A DNA stretch of 64,000 bases from Staphylococcus sp. ACRSN (GCF_022346615.1 NZ_JAKRNS010000008.1:1-64000), one strand, 5' to 3'. Positions 39,098-49,377 are shown, numbered from the stretch's first letter. The notes: generated by a model not told the origin, from the letters alone. Numbers and translations: made by a program.

Positions 39098-40183
39098 ATG
39101 CTAAACAAGGTATGGTTTAGAACAGGTATTGCCTTGTTAATCCTGTTTCTACTTATAAAACTCGCAATGGAAGTACATAGTGTATTTATACCTTTCATTG
39201 TAATTATCCAATCCGTATTAATACCTTTCTTACTTAGTGGCTTCTTATTTTATGTTTGTTTGCCATTTCAAAAAATACTAGAGAAGTACAAAGTCCCTCG
39301 TTGGGGAAGTATTTTAATTATATTTATTGGACTGATCATTATAATTAGTATAATTGTGGGTATTGTTGGTCCACTTTTAATGGAACAAATCGAAAATTTA
39401 GTGAATCAAATACCAACATTACAACATGAAGTTCAACATATTATTAATTTCTCACTTGATCAAATGGAAAGATTACCCTCTGATGTAACCGACAGAATTA
39501 ATAAAATGGTACAAAATATGAGTGACAGTGTAGCAAGTATTCTTTCAAACTCATTCACTTATATTACATCATTTATTTCAACACTATTCTTATTAATTAT
39601 GGTGCCATTTTTCTTAATCTATATGCTAAAAGATCACGAAAAATTTATTCCATTTATCGCAAAATTATTTAAATCAAACAGAAAGATTTTTGTAGTTGAA
39701 TTATTAAAAGATTTAAATAATACACTTAAATCTTATATTCAAGGTCAAGTTACCGTTAGTATTATTTTAGGAATTATTTTATACATCGGCTACACTATTG
39801 TTGGTTTAAATTACACATTACTGTTAGTTATGTTTGCTTGTATTGCTAATATGATTCCATTCTTAGGTCCTTGGATGGCATTTGCACCTGCTGCAATTAT
39901 TGCTATCATCCAAAGTCCAGCAACATTTATATGGGTTTGTATTATTACTTTAATTGCTCAACAATTAGAAGGAAATGTTATTACTCCAAATGTTATGGGG
40001 AAATCATTAAATATTCACCCATTAACAATCATTGTAGTAATCTTAGCCGCAGGTAATTTAGGTGGCTTTACATTAATTCTTGTAGCCGTACCGCTTTACG
40101 CAGTGATTAAAACCATAGTAAGAAATGTTTATAACTATAGACAACAAATCATGGATAAAGCTAATAGTGATGTAAAAGATTAA
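39098..40183 (+). CDS. AI-2E family transporter-like permease
   Basis: A 361-residue membrane protein of the AI-2E/PerM (UPF0118) family. It has N-terminal helices, a long soluble loop after about residue 95 (MEQIENLVNQIPTLQHEV), and the conserved C-terminal half SYIQGQVTVSIILGIILY, IANMIPFLGPW, QQLEGNVITPNVMGKSLNIHPL and GNLGGFTLILVAVPLYAVIK. Some members act as Na+/H+ antiporters, others are linked to export of AI-2, so the substrate is open. AGGAGG precedes the ATG. Confidence 0.88.
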   Translation: MLNKVWFRTGIALLILFLLIKLAMEVHSVFIPFIVIIQSVLIPFLLSGFLFYVCLPFQKILEKYKVPRWGSILIIFIGLIIIISIIVGIVGPLLMEQIENLVNQIPTLQHEVQHIINFSLDQMERLPSDVTDRINKMVQNMSDSVASILSNSFTYITSFISTLFLLIMVPFFLIYMLKDHEKFIPFIAKLFKSNRKIFVVELLKDLNNTLKSYIQGQVTVSIILGIILYIGYTIVGLNYTLLLVMFACIANMIPFLGPWMAFAPAAIIAIIQSPATFIWVCIITLIAQQLEGNVITPNVMGKSLNIHPLTIIVVILAAGNLGGFTLILVAVPLYAVIKTIVRNVYNYRQQIMDKANSDVKD

Positions 40184-40191
40184 TTTTAATT

Positions 40192-40234
40192 AAAAGCAGA
40201 TGGAGACAATATTAATGTCCCCATCTGCTTTTAA
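40192..40234 (+). terminator. Terminator after AI-2E gene
   Basis: AAAAGCAGATGGAGACA pairs with TGTCCCCATCTGCTTTT with one mismatch, followed by T. Confidence 0.85.
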
Positions 40235-40282
40235 GTTTGAATATATTACTGAAAGACCAGAGTTTATATCTGACTTATTCCT

Positions 40283-40325
40283 AAAAAAGCTACCAATAAA
40301 GTATAAACTTTATTGGTAGCTTTTA
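40283..40325 (-). terminator. fabI terminator
   Basis: AAAAGCTACCAATAAAGT pairs with ACTTTATTGGTAGCTTTT around four bases; the T run on the minus strand follows the fabI stop. Confidence 0.9.
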
Positions 40326-40330
40326 TCATA

Positions 40331-41101
40331 TTATTTAATACAGTGGAAACCACTATCAACATGAATATTTTCACCAGTTACACCACTAGAAAAATCACTT
40401 AATAGATAAGCTGCTGTTTTACCAACTTCTTCTTGATCTACATTACGTTTTAATGGCGCACGTTCTTCAATTTCTTTTAAGATAGTATTAAATCCGCCGA
40501 CACCTTTAGCACTTAAGGTACGAATTGGACCAGCTGAAATCGCATTTACACGAATATTATCTTCACCTAAATCTAATGCTAGATAGCGTACGTTTGCTTC
40601 TAAGCTTGCTTTAGCTACGCCCATTACGTTATAATTTTGGACTGCAAATTCGCCACCTAAGTATGTTGTAGCAACGATACTACCGCCCTCAGTCATTAAT
40701 TTCTTAGCTTCACGGGCAACAATAGTTAATGAATATGAACTAATGTCTTGCGCCAATAAGAAACCATCGCGAGAAGTATCTGTAAAGCGACCACGTAAGT
40801 CTTCCATATTTGCAAATGCGATTGAATGATATACGCCGTCAATTTTACCTACTTCGTCTCCAATTTTAGAGAAGCCATTTACTACATCTTCATCACTTTG
40901 AACATCAATTTGGAAGATATGATGTTCTTTTTGGTTTAATTGATCAACAAGTTTTTCTAACTCTTTTTTGCTACGTTCTTTACGATATGTAAAAACTAAT
41001 TTTGCACCAAGTTCATCTAAAACTTTTGCTACACCGAAACCAATACTACGCTTATTAGCAATACCCATAATAACATATGTTTTATTTTCTAAATTAAACA
41101 T
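40331..41101 (-). CDS. fabI: Enoyl-ACP reductase FabI
   Basis: A 256-residue enoyl-[acyl-carrier-protein] reductase, the last step of each fatty-acid elongation cycle and the target of triclosan. Cofactor motif GIANKRSIGFGVAK, with the NADPH-preferring Arg40/Lys41 (TYRKERS), and active-site Tyr147, Tyr157 and Lys164 in TTYLGGEFAVQNYNVMGVAK. Length and residues match staphylococcal FabI exactly. Monocistronic. Confidence 0.97.
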   Translation of the reverse strand: MFNLENKTYVIMGIANKRSIGFGVAKVLDELGAKLVFTYRKERSKKELEKLVDQLNQKEHHIFQIDVQSDEDVVNGFSKIGDEVGKIDGVYHSIAFANMEDLRGRFTDTSRDGFLLAQDISSYSLTIVAREAKKLMTEGGSIVATTYLGGEFAVQNYNVMGVAKASLEANVRYLALDLGEDNIRVNAISAGPIRTLSAKGVGGFNTILKEIEERAPLKRNVDQEEVGKTAAYLLSDFSSGVTGENIHVDSGFHCIK

Positions 41102-41267
41102 GATTTAACTCCTTTTGAAATAATTCATTTTTAAATTAGCTCGAGTTTAAGTATAACAACACCACTCTATGCCAATTTCAATACTCTTTATTCTAACATT
41201 GCTAACAATATTTGGACAATTTATTTTACTACTATTGTGCTAAGAAACCCTAAATCATTTCGGTTTG

Positions 41268-41312
41268 TAATAAAAAACAATGGCTAAAGCGTATGCCTTA
41301 AACCATTGTTTT
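41268..41312 (-). terminator. Terminator of the relQ...cpaA operon
   Basis: AAAACAATGG (41274-41283) pairs with CCATTGTTTT (41303-41312); the minus-strand reading ends in a T run after cpaA. Confidence 0.82.
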
Positions 41313-41318
41313 ATAATA

Positions 41319-43169
41319 TTAGTAATATAATTCTAATTCTCGTTTTAATTCATCTACATATTCTTTAGATCCTGTAACAATCAATCTATCTCTATAGCGA
41401 AGCTGTGTATCTCCATGAGGTACAATAGACTCATTGTTTCGTATAATACGCACAAATATAATATCTCCATCGAATGGGAAGTTACGTAATTGTATTTGAT
41501 CGTATTGGTGATTTAACATAGCTATTTCATACAATGATGTCTCAACGTTACTTAAGAGATTCAACATGTTAGGTGTTTCGATTAAGCCTTTTAGTAAAAT
41601 TTTATTACTCATATAACTACTAAATACCTCAATCCCTTGCTTTTGTAAAATCTCATCTTCAGAACTCGATTCTAGACGACAAATTACACGTTTAACACCT
41701 TTTGCTTTAGCCATCAAAGCAACTTTACGATTAATCGCATCATCGTTTGTCGAACAAACGACAATATTACGAGAAAATAAACCAAGTCTCTCTAATAATT
41801 CTTCTTCATAATCAGCAATTTCTATCATTGAAATCGCATCAGATAGCTTACGTTTATCGCTAAGGTCATTTCTATAATAAAGCGAAACTTGATATAACTG
41901 TGATGATAAATTTTGTGCAATAGGAATCGTTAATTGGTTCTTACCAATTAAACTGACTTCTATTTGTCTAGTCGCTTCATCAGGAATTGGGAACATTTTT
42001 TTGAATACAATTGGTACAAACACACATGTAATTACTGCACTTAGTATTAAAATACCTGATATTTCTGGTGAAATTGTCCCAAGTTGCTCTGCAATTTTAG
42101 CAGATGCAATAACTAATGATAACGTAGACGTTAATAGAAACGCCGAAGAAATCGTTGTCTTCATATCAAACCATCTACGTATATAAAGTATAGGAACTAG
42201 CTTAGAAATTAAGAACGCAATAATTAAAAATGGAATAATTAATAATAAAGATGGTTCTTTAATTAATGTTGGAATATTTAAATCTACTCCTACCATGATG
42301 AAGAAAATGGGTATAAAGAAACCATAACCAAAAGAATCTAATTTTTCTACCATATCCTCATCAGGTCCTAATAATGATACAACAACCCCGGCAAGAAATG
42401 CGCCAAGTATATTTTCAGCTCCGACACCTTCTGCCAGTGCAACAAGCATAATAATTAATGCAAATACTGCTCGTATACCAATTTGAGTTGTACCATCCAT
42501 CAATTTTTGCAAGAATTGAGCTTTTTTAAATATACCACCCAATAAATAAAAGACAATTGTAAAGACAACTAAGCTACCTATTAACCAAAGTGAAGTGCTC
42601 CCAGAAGCATGTAAGGTTCCATAGGCTGTCAATAATATCATTGTTACTAAATCTGCTAAAACTGCAACAAGTAATATAAATTGGCCGATTGTTGTTCTCA
42701 TGATATTCATTTCTTTAAGTGTTGGAACGACTACGCCAAGAGATATCGTTGAAATAATAATGACCATAAGTAAGACATCATCAATCAATCCGAACCATTT
42801 AAACATGTATGCAAAAACAATTGAAATAATCATGATAAACATAAATACAACAAGCGCTAACTGTAAATGTCCCGGTTCTTTCTTTTTACGTGTTCCATCT
42901 TCATTCTGTGGTGCTGGGCTTTTATCTTTTTTAAAAGCTTTAAAATCTATTTCCAATCCACTTAAAAACATTAAAAATATAAACCCTAACGTAGACAAAA
43001 TATTTAGCATTTCATCACGTTCTACTAAATTTAAAAATGAGTGACCAATTAAAATCCCCATTAATATTTCTGCAACGACGACGGGTATAAATGTAATTCT
43101 AAGTCGATTTACTAAAATAGGTGTTAAAAATGCTGCTAAAACTACTACAACAAGTGATACGAATTCCAT
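41319..43169 (-). CDS. cpaA: Cation:proton antiporter CpaA
   Basis: A 616-residue CPA2-family antiporter: 12 or so membrane helices (to about residue 385) with VADLVT- and AFLAGVVVS-type transport motifs, then a cytoplasmic RCK_N domain (SLIGKNQLTIPIAQNLS..., about 400-520) and an RCK_C domain (about 535-616, ending FVRIIRNNESIVPHGDTQLRYRDRLIVTG). In S. aureus CpaA the RCK_C domain binds c-di-AMP, which opens export of K+ or Na+. It follows mgtE by 9 bases at the end of a long operon. It is the likely opposite partner of KtrD uptake. Confidence 0.93.
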   Translation of the reverse strand: MEFVSLVVVVLAAFLTPILVNRLRITFIPVVVAEILMGILIGHSFLNLVERDEMLNILSTLGFIFLMFLSGLEIDFKAFKKDKSPAPQNEDGTRKKKEPGHLQLALVVFMFIMIISIVFAYMFKWFGLIDDVLLMVIIISTISLGVVVPTLKEMNIMRTTIGQFILLVAVLADLVTMILLTAYGTLHASGSTSLWLIGSLVVFTIVFYLLGGIFKKAQFLQKLMDGTTQIGIRAVFALIIMLVALAEGVGAENILGAFLAGVVVSLLGPDEDMVEKLDSFGYGFFIPIFFIMVGVDLNIPTLIKEPSLLLIIPFLIIAFLISKLVPILYIRRWFDMKTTISSAFLLTSTLSLVIASAKIAEQLGTISPEISGILILSAVITCVFVPIVFKKMFPIPDEATRQIEVSLIGKNQLTIPIAQNLSSQLYQVSLYYRNDLSDKRKLSDAISMIEIADYEEELLERLGLFSRNIVVCSTNDDAINRKVALMAKAKGVKRVICRLESSSEDEILQKQGIEVFSSYMSNKILLKGLIETPNMLNLLSNVETSLYEIAMLNHQYDQIQLRNFPFDGDIIFVRIIRNNESIVPHGDTQLRYRDRLIVTGSKEYVDELKRELELYY

Positions 43170-43178
43170 ATAACCCCC

Positions 43179-44564
43179 CTATGTTAAATAAGACATAAAT
43201 GATGTTGCTAATCCAAAATAGATTAACATACTAACAATATCATTAATTGTTGTTATAAATGGTCCACTAGCAACTGCTGGATCTATCTTCAATTTATTCA
43301 TTACTAAAGGAATCATTGAACCAACTAATGTACCTACTGTCATTGCAATTGTCAAGCTTGATCCGACAATTAATGCTAAAATTGGTTGTCCATAGATAAT
43401 CACAATGATAATACAAAGTAATATTGCACAAACCAAACCACTTAAAAAGCCGCTTCCTGCTTCTCTTAAAGCTACTTTAAATTTACTTTCTTCATCAATT
43501 TCACCTGTTGATATATTACGTACTGATACGGCTAATGATTGTGTTCCTGAATTTCCAGACATGCCACTGATGATTGGGATAAATGCTGCTAAAAGCGCAA
43601 CTTTTGCCAAAGTATCTTCAAAAGATCCTAAAATCGTGGCAGTAATCATTCCTAAAAATGTTAATATAATTAGCCAAGGCAAACGTTTTGTAGCCGTTTT
43701 TAAAATGGAATCATTGGTTGCATCGACATCTGACACACCGGCCAAACGAGAGTAGTCTTCACTTGCTTCTTCGTCCATTACATCCAAGATATCATCAATT
43801 GTAATAATACCTAATAGATGATCTTGATAATCGACTACGGGCATGGCAATAAAATCATAGTCTCTCATTTTTTGTGCAACATCTTCTTGGTCGTCTGCTG
43901 CATTAGCACTTATGACACGTTCACTCATAATATCTTCAATATAAGCGTCATTCTCTGCAACGATTAAATCTCTTAATGATAATACGCCAGCTAATTGTTT
44001 ATCATCATTAACAGTAAATATAACGTAAATTGTTTCTGCATCAGGCGCCTGTTCCTTAACATGCATTAATGCTTCTTTAACTGGCATCGTTGCCTTTAAC
44101 GAAATATATTCGGTAGTCATAATACCACCGGCAGTATCTTCTTCATAATGTAACAATGCTTTGATTTCTTTTGCATCTTCTCGATTCATCAACGTCAACA
44201 AACTAACCACTTTTTGCTTGGACAATTGATTCATTATATCAACAGCATTATCATAAGACATTTCTTCTAAAACCTTACTCGCATATGTAGCATCAATAGT
44301 GTCGAATAGTGCTTCATAATCTTCTTCATCAATTTCTAATTGTTCAAAGAAGTCGGCAACTTCTTCTGGTGACAATACTTCATAGATTCTCTGACGAATG
44401 TCATCATCACTATCCTCGAAGTACTCGCTTTGTTCATAGTTATGCATTGATAAGAATTCATCTCTAAATTCATCAATTTGATTATCTTGTAATAAATGAT
44501 CAAGCAAATTTTTATCATACACTTGTTCATCTTCTAAAGTGATTGAATCTTTTTCATTTGCCAA
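43179..44564 (-). CDS. mgtE: Magnesium transporter MgtE
   Basis: A 461-residue Mg2+ channel/transporter: acidic N-domain (about residues 30-130), two CBS domains (about 135-260; EEDTAGGIMTTEYISL, IMSERVISANAADDQEDVA), a connecting helix and five membrane helices, with the pore signature SGMSGNSGTQSLAVSVR. An ATG at 44579 is open, but GGAGGTGGGG lies just inside it, so a TTG at 44564 with 7-base spacing is the better start. Part of relQ-nadK-rluD-mgtE-cpaA. Confidence 0.93.
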   Translation of the reverse strand: MANEKDSITLEDEQVYDKNLLDHLLQDNQIDEFRDEFLSMHNYEQSEYFEDSDDDIRQRIYEVLSPEEVADFFEQLEIDEEDYEALFDTIDATYASKVLEEMSYDNAVDIMNQLSKQKVVSLLTLMNREDAKEIKALLHYEEDTAGGIMTTEYISLKATMPVKEALMHVKEQAPDAETIYVIFTVNDDKQLAGVLSLRDLIVAENDAYIEDIMSERVISANAADDQEDVAQKMRDYDFIAMPVVDYQDHLLGIITIDDILDVMDEEASEDYSRLAGVSDVDATNDSILKTATKRLPWLIILTFLGMITATILGSFEDTLAKVALLAAFIPIISGMSGNSGTQSLAVSVRNISTGEIDEESKFKVALREAGSGFLSGLVCAILLCIIIVIIYGQPILALIVGSSLTIAMTVGTLVGSMIPLVMNKLKIDPAVASGPFITTINDIVSMLIYFGLATSFMSYLT

Positions 44565-44590
44565 ATTCCCCACCTCCATGAATAATTAAA

Positions 44591-45445
44591 TTATAGCATA
44601 TTAAATTTCTTTTCTATCGTGTCATATTTATCTAAAACTTCAATATTTTTTTTATTTATTGGATGTATAAATGAAACTTTTTTGCATCCCAACATTTGAT
44701 GATTATATATATCCTGTTTACCACCATATAAATCATCCCCTACTAATGAATGTCCTATATATTGAAAATGCACACGTATTTGATGTGTTCTACCAGTTAT
44801 TAACCTCACTTCACAAAGACTATACTTAGGTTTTACTTTTATACAACGAAATACTGTCTTTGCTTCCTTACCAGATTGATTTACCTGTCGTTGAATTATA
44901 CTATCTGGATGTCTACCAATTGGCGCATCTACTATTCCCTGTTCATCAACTTCTCCATGACAAATACATAGGTAACGTTTATCTATCATCGTTTGTGACA
45001 TTAAATGATGGATGTAGCCGTGTTTAGCAATAATGACAATGCCTGAGGTATTGCGATCCAAACGCGTGATAATGTGTGGGGTCAATTCATAATTATTCTG
45101 CTGAAAATAGCCCAACACCTGCTCTACTAGGCTAAAATGTTTGTGATCACGTGAAGGCGCGCAATTTTGTTGTATCGTTTTCGAAACAATAAGTAAGTAA
45201 TCATCTTCAAATAAAATATTAAGAGGTTTGTTAAAAGGCATCAAATTTTCACTTGGCTGTTCGTTAGGTAATTTTACGCACAAAGTATCTCCTACTGACA
45301 TTTGTGCTCTAACAGTTACATTTTTCCCATTCACTAATAAAGCGCCATTACGTTTAATGGCGCTTATACTTTTCTTTGAAAAATCATTATTTTGTAAAAA
45401 TATTTTAACTGTTGCTTGATACTGAATTTGATATTCAAATTCCAT
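44591..45445 (-). CDS. RluA/RluD-family pseudouridine synthase
   Basis: A 284-residue RNA pseudouridine synthase with an S4-like N-terminal part (SKKSISAIKRNGALLVNGKNVTVRAQM) and the catalytic motif HIITRLDRNTSGIVIIAK containing the essential Asp, then GRTHQIRVHFQYIGHSLVGDDLYGG. The usual KPAG-type loop is altered (VSKTIQQNCAPSRDH). The ATG at 45445 overlaps the nadK stop (TAATG). The RNA target could be 23S rRNA but is not certain. Confidence 0.9.
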   Translation of the reverse strand: MEFEYQIQYQATVKIFLQNNDFSKKSISAIKRNGALLVNGKNVTVRAQMSVGDTLCVKLPNEQPSENLMPFNKPLNILFEDDYLLIVSKTIQQNCAPSRDHKHFSLVEQVLGYFQQNNYELTPHIITRLDRNTSGIVIIAKHGYIHHLMSQTMIDKRYLCICHGEVDEQGIVDAPIGRHPDSIIQRQVNQSGKEAKTVFRCIKVKPKYSLCEVRLITGRTHQIRVHFQYIGHSLVGDDLYGGKQDIYNHQMLGCKKVSFIHPINKKNIEVLDKYDTIEKKFNML

Positions 45446-46254
45446 TACTCGTCTTCTCCACTTGAGATAAACGAGTCGTGAACTCTTTTCCAAAACGGGA
45501 ATGGTCTAAATCTTGCGAATCTTACTTTTTCATTAGCAACTCGAAATTGTATTGCATTCACATTTTTATGCTTTATACTTACATGATCAATTGAAGTTAG
45601 AATCGTATCATGATTAACAGGTGTGATTAAACAAGTGTGGTGTTTCGGCAATACAAGTGGCGAACCTACTGTTCTAAACACCCTATTATTTATAGATGCA
45701 ATCTCAGCAATTTGCATTGCTTCTAATGATGGATGTATCAAAGCACCACCTAAGGCCTTGTTATATGCAGTTGAACCTGATGGTGTAGATACACATAAAC
45801 CATCACCTCTGAAACGCTCAAACTGATTACCTCTTATATTGACATCTACCACTAATGTAGAACCGTTCTCGGTCTTCATAGTTGCTTCATTCAATGCTAA
45901 GTATCGTGTTTCATAACCATTATCATTATAACGAACTATAATTTCTAATAATGGATATTCTATAACTTGAAACTCTGAATTATTAATCTCTATGATTAAC
46001 TTTTCAACTTCATGAGGAAGCCAGTCAGCATAGAACCCTAAATGACCAGTGTGCACCCCTACGAATGCACAACGTGATAACATATGGCTATATTGATGGA
46101 AAGCTTGGAGTAACGTTCCATCTCCGCCTACTGAGATAACAATTTCTGGGTTATCTGGATCTTCAACCATTTGGAAATCTTTCATATGATTTATCATTTT
46201 ATGCTTTAATGCATTTGATTTCGAATCACCTTTAGATAAAATTGTATATCGCAA
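45445..46254 (-). CDS. nadK: NAD kinase
   Basis: A 269-residue inorganic polyphosphate/ATP-NAD kinase making NADP+. The signature [13 protein letters not shown] is near residue 44, followed by [17 protein letters not shown], the glycine-rich [17 protein letters not shown] and [14 protein letters not shown]. It is the second gene of the relQ operon, 12 bases after relQ, and its stop overlaps the next start by one base. Confidence 0.96.
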   Translation of the reverse strand: MRYTILSKGDSKSNALKHKMINHMKDFQMVEDPDNPEIVISVGGDGTLLQAFHQYSHMLSRCAFVGVHTGHLGFYADWLPHEVEKLIIEINNSEFQVIEYPLLEIIVRYNDNGYETRYLALNEATMKTENGSTLVVDVNIRGNQFERFRGDGLCVSTPSGSTAYNKALGGALIHPSLEAMQIAEIASINNRVFRTVGSPLVLPKHHTCLITPVNHDTILTSIDHVSIKHKNVNAIQFRVANEKVRFARFRPFPFWKRVHDSFISSGEDE

Positions 46255-46266
46255 GATTGCACCTCC

Positions 46267-46902
46267 TTAGTTATCATTTTGCTTTTTAGCACGTTTTTTT
46301 GAATAATATTTTTGTGCCTCTTGAATTTCTTCTTTGATTTCTGACATTTCCTCATCTAATAAAAAGGCTGCCTCTGCTGCTCTTTCCAATCGATGTTGTA
46401 TTTCTGGTGGATAGTCACCATCATATTTATAGCGCAATGTATGTTCTATCGTTGCCCAAAAATTCATTGCCAATGTTCTAATTTGAATTTCAGCTAATAT
46501 TTTCTTTTCCCCTTGCAACGTTTCAATTGGATATTCAATAATCACATGAAATGAACGATATCCACTTTGCTTTGTATTACTAATATAGTCACGTTCTTCT
46601 ACAACTTTAAAATCTTGACGTTGTCTTAACAAATTGACCACGACATCAATGTCATCGACAAATTGGCACATTAAGCGCAAACCAGCAATATCATACATTT
46701 CTTCATGTAACCGATCAAATGGTATTCCACGTTTATTTGCTTTATCAATGATACTTGTCATTGGTTTGACTCTACCTGTGACAAATTCAATTGGCGATGC
46801 ATTATCATCAACCTCGTATTGTTTTCTAAGCCCCTTTAATTTAACTTTCAACTCATCAACTGCTTGTTTATAGGGCGACAAAAATTGATCCCATTGATTC
46901 AT
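46267..46902 (-). CDS. relQ: Small alarmone synthetase RelQ
   Basis: A 211-residue single-domain (p)ppGpp synthetase (YjbM/RelQ class) without hydrolase, TGS or ACT domains. Synthetase motifs: EFVTGRVKPMTSIIDKANKRG (GTP side), YDIAGLRLMCQFVDDID, NTKQSGYRSFHVIIEYP and AEIQIRTLAMNFWATIEHTLRYKY. It produces alarmone under cell-wall stress in S. aureus. It heads the operon with nadK, the pseudouridine synthase, mgtE and cpaA. Confidence 0.95.
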   Translation of the reverse strand: MNQWDQFLSPYKQAVDELKVKLKGLRKQYEVDDNASPIEFVTGRVKPMTSIIDKANKRGIPFDRLHEEMYDIAGLRLMCQFVDDIDVVVNLLRQRQDFKVVEERDYISNTKQSGYRSFHVIIEYPIETLQGEKKILAEIQIRTLAMNFWATIEHTLRYKYDGDYPPEIQHRLERAAEAAFLLDEEMSEIKEEIQEAQKYYSKKRAKKQNDN

Positions 46903-46918
46903 TGTGCCTCACTCCGCT

Positions 46919-47266
46919 TCACTCTAATTCGAAAGTATCTTCAACAACGGAAACAAACTCCTTACCATAATTTGAATTACCTTCGATATTATCCAATATG
47001 TAATTGAATTCCCTTTCGAAATTTTCTAATTCTAAATTATCGTTTACAATTATCTTTTTACCTTTATTCTCGTGTAACATCGACCATGTTTCTTGTACAA
47101 ATATTAAATATGAATATGATTGACCATCATCTAATATATACGCGAAACTATAGTTATCACTGTCAACAAGCATTTGTCCTGCTTCCAGTAAACCTTCTGT
47201 TGACGCTTCTGTATAACAATTTATACTTTCCTCTGTTACTTTAATCTCATTTACATAAATACGCAT
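46919..47266 (-). CDS. UPF0738 (YjbL-like) protein
   Basis: A 115-residue acidic protein matching UPF0738/YjbL, of unknown function: [42 protein letters not shown] and [19 protein letters not shown]. It lies 16 bases upstream of relQ on the same strand; yjbL is next to yjbM (relQ) in B. subtilis too. AGGAGGAAC precedes the ATG. Confidence 0.88.
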   Translation of the reverse strand: MRIYVNEIKVTEESINCYTEASTEGLLEAGQMLVDSDNYSFAYILDDGQSYSYLIFVQETWSMLHENKGKKIIVNDNLELENFEREFNYILDNIEGNSNYGKEFVSVVEDTFELE

Positions 47267-47453
47267 GCTTGTTCCTCCTTATTCCCCACTATTTTAACAT
47301 AATTTGAAGTCACTTAACACGTTACATGACTAGTGAAATATCATCAACTAATGACTTCCATTTATTTATTATTCAAAATAATGCACTTCAATTTAAAATA
47401 TCTGTTTTGTAGTTTAAAATTAATACATTAAATTGCCTATAGGAGTGTATATA

Positions 47454-48038
47454 TTGTCTACTAATAATGAAATTGAATTTAAGCAACTTTTATCCCAAAC
47501 ACAATATCACAAAATTGATGATACTTATTTTAAAGAAGTGGAACATTTTAGACAAACGAATTATTATATTGATACCCCAAATTTTGATTTAAAAGCACAT
47601 AAATCAGCGTTAAGAATTCGCGTTAAATCATCTTTTAATGAAATGACATTAAAAATCCCAGCCAAAGTTGGATTGATGGAATATAACTTTGAAACATTTA
47701 TCGAACCAGAAATCGACAAAGTAATTTTGCCTGAAGAACTTCCAAGTGAAATTACAGAACAGCTTGATAAAATGAATGTTAACACAAATGCATTAGCTAT
47801 CTTGGGATCACTCACTACAGAACGAGTTGAAAAAGAAATTAATGGCAACTTACTTGTATTAGATAAAAGCACTTATTTAGATTACGAAGACTTTGAATTA
47901 GAATATGAAGTTACAGACTATCATCAAGGATTAGCACATTTTAAATCCTTGTTAAAACAATTTGATATCGAACACCAAACTCCAGACAATAAAGTTCAAA
48001 GATTTTTCAATAGGAAAGCAGAATTGAACGAAAAATAG
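47454..48038 (+). CDS. CYTH domain protein (YjbK-like)
   Basis: A 194-residue CYTH/triphosphate-tunnel protein. The N-terminal EIEFKQLL is the ExExK motif; RIRVK, MTLKIP, LVLDKSTYLDYEDFELEYEV and a C-terminal NKVQRFF complete the tunnel. The start is TTG at 47454, 8 bases after AGGAG; no ATG fits. The family hydrolyses or binds triphosphates; YjbK of B. subtilis is the match. Its place beside relQ is suggestive, but the substrate is unproven. Confidence 0.9.
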   Translation: MSTNNEIEFKQLLSQTQYHKIDDTYFKEVEHFRQTNYYIDTPNFDLKAHKSALRIRVKSSFNEMTLKIPAKVGLMEYNFETFIEPEIDKVILPEELPSEITEQLDKMNVNTNALAILGSLTTERVEKEINGNLLVLDKSTYLDYEDFELEYEVTDYHQGLAHFKSLLKQFDIEHQTPDNKVQRFFNRKAELNEK

Positions 48039-48125
48039 TCAACTAAATTGTCCAAAAGTCGAATTACTTCCAAATGTAAATATTCATGTTATATTAGTAA
48101 TATATTAAGAGAACATGGTGATAAT

Positions 48126-48497
48126 ATGACGCAAACACCTTATGAAATCATTGGACAAGATGCCTTATATAAATTGATAGATCATTTTTATTCACTCGTT
48201 GAAAAAGACGATAGAATTAATCACCTTTTTCCTGGTGATTTTAATGAAACTAGTCGAAAACAAAAACAGTTTTTGACACAGTTTTTAGGAGGGCCACCTT
48301 TATATTCCGAAGAACATGGACATCCTATGTTAAAAAGACGTCATTTAGATTTTAAAATTTCAAATTTTGAACGAGACGCTTGGTTAGAAAATATGTATAC
48401 AGCAATTCAATATGCACAATTACCTGCTGGCGTCGGTGACTATTTATTTGAAAGATTACGTTTAACAGCAAACCATATGGTAAATTCCGAAATTTAA
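48126..48497 (+). CDS. Truncated haemoglobin (trHbO, YjbI)
   Basis: A 123-residue 2/2 globin of group II. Proximal His73 lies in HPMLKRRHLDFKI, and the Tyr in FYSLVEKDDRINHLFPGDF and Trp86 in AWLENM are typical distal/heme residues. The ATG at 48126 (MTQTPYEIIG) is used; the longer upstream frame has no ribosome binding site. Probably involved in oxygen or nitric oxide chemistry or thiol stress; next to yjbH, as yjbI-yjbH in Bacillus. Confidence 0.93.
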   Translation: MTQTPYEIIGQDALYKLIDHFYSLVEKDDRINHLFPGDFNETSRKQKQFLTQFLGGPPLYSEEHGHPMLKRRHLDFKISNFERDAWLENMYTAIQYAQLPAGVGDYLFERLRLTANHMVNSEI

Positions 48498-48514
48498 TTG
48501 TAGGTGAAAAAAAC

Positions 48515-49303
48515 ATGACTGAAGAATTAAAATTGATACATGCTAATAGTCGTGAAGATGCAAATCTTTCACCTGTGAGTAAAATAGAAATTTATTCATT
48601 TTTCGATCCGTTTAGTAAAGATTGTTTTAAATTATCTGCTATACTCTCAAAGTTAAGAATTGAATATAAGCAGTATGTAAGTATTAGACATATATTAAAT
48701 CCTTCATTACGCGTTTTGACCAAATGCCAAGCACAAAGTACATCAGACTTAGATAATATTGCATTATCATATAAAGCTGCTGAATTACAAGGACGATTGC
48801 GAGCTGAACGTTTTATTCATCTTGTTCAGAATGAAATCATACCAAAACGAGATATCATCACAGAAGCAATGGTCAATAATTGTATTACTAATGCAGGTCT
48901 AGATTATGAAGTTTTCAAGGAAGATTTACACAATAGTTGTCTAAAGGAAAGCTTACAAGTCGATTTGCATATTGCAAGAGAAATGGATATCGAAGAAGCA
49001 CCTACTCTTGTATTCTTTAATGAAGATGTACATGAAGAAGGGTTAAAGGTTGAAGGCTTGTATCCGTATCATATTTATACGTACATCATAAATGAACTGA
49101 TTGGCTCTACAATTGAAAAAGAATTACCTCCAAGTTTAGAAGATTATATTAAACAGCAACAATTAGTCACTAAAGAGGAATTATTAACCATTTATGAGTG
49201 GCCTGAAAAACTAATGAATAAAGAACTTAAAAAATTAGCATTGCAACAAAAAATTGAAAAACTGCAATCTCCAGAAGGAAAATTTTGGAAATCTAAAGTT
49301 TGA
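48515..49303 (+). CDS. yjbH: ClpXP adaptor protein YjbH
   Basis: A 262-residue DsbA-like adaptor that delivers Spx to ClpXP; loss raises Spx and changes oxidative and antibiotic stress responses in S. aureus. The N-terminal thioredoxin-like part has FFDPFSKDCFKLSAILSKL, where only one cysteine of the CxxC remains. EAPTLVFFNEDVHEEGLKVEGLYPYHIYTYI and a C-terminal helical domain follow. It is in one unit with the globin gene (17-base gap). Its substrate Spx is encoded 5.2 kb away. Confidence 0.94.
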   Translation: MTEELKLIHANSREDANLSPVSKIEIYSFFDPFSKDCFKLSAILSKLRIEYKQYVSIRHILNPSLRVLTKCQAQSTSDLDNIALSYKAAELQGRLRAERFIHLVQNEIIPKRDIITEAMVNNCITNAGLDYEVFKEDLHNSCLKESLQVDLHIAREMDIEEAPTLVFFNEDVHEEGLKVEGLYPYHIYTYIINELIGSTIEKELPPSLEDYIKQQQLVTKEELLTIYEWPEKLMNKELKKLALQQKIEKLQSPEGKFWKSKV

Positions 49304-49325
49304 AACTGGAATTTTATTCCTGATA

Positions 49326-49377
49326 AAAAGAGAGTCGATTGAAATGATTACATTTCAATCGACTCTCTTTTCTTTTA
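49326..49377 (+). terminator. yjbH terminator
   Basis: A very stable 20-bp stem, AAAAGAGAGTCGATTGAAAT with ATTTCAATCGACTCTCTTTT, and a T-rich tail. Confidence 0.92.

Noticed and set aside
41102..41160. FapR operator upstream of fabI
   Set aside because: TTAAACTCGAGCTAA resembles the site in outline but has the wrong length and lacks the inner consensus, so it was not called.
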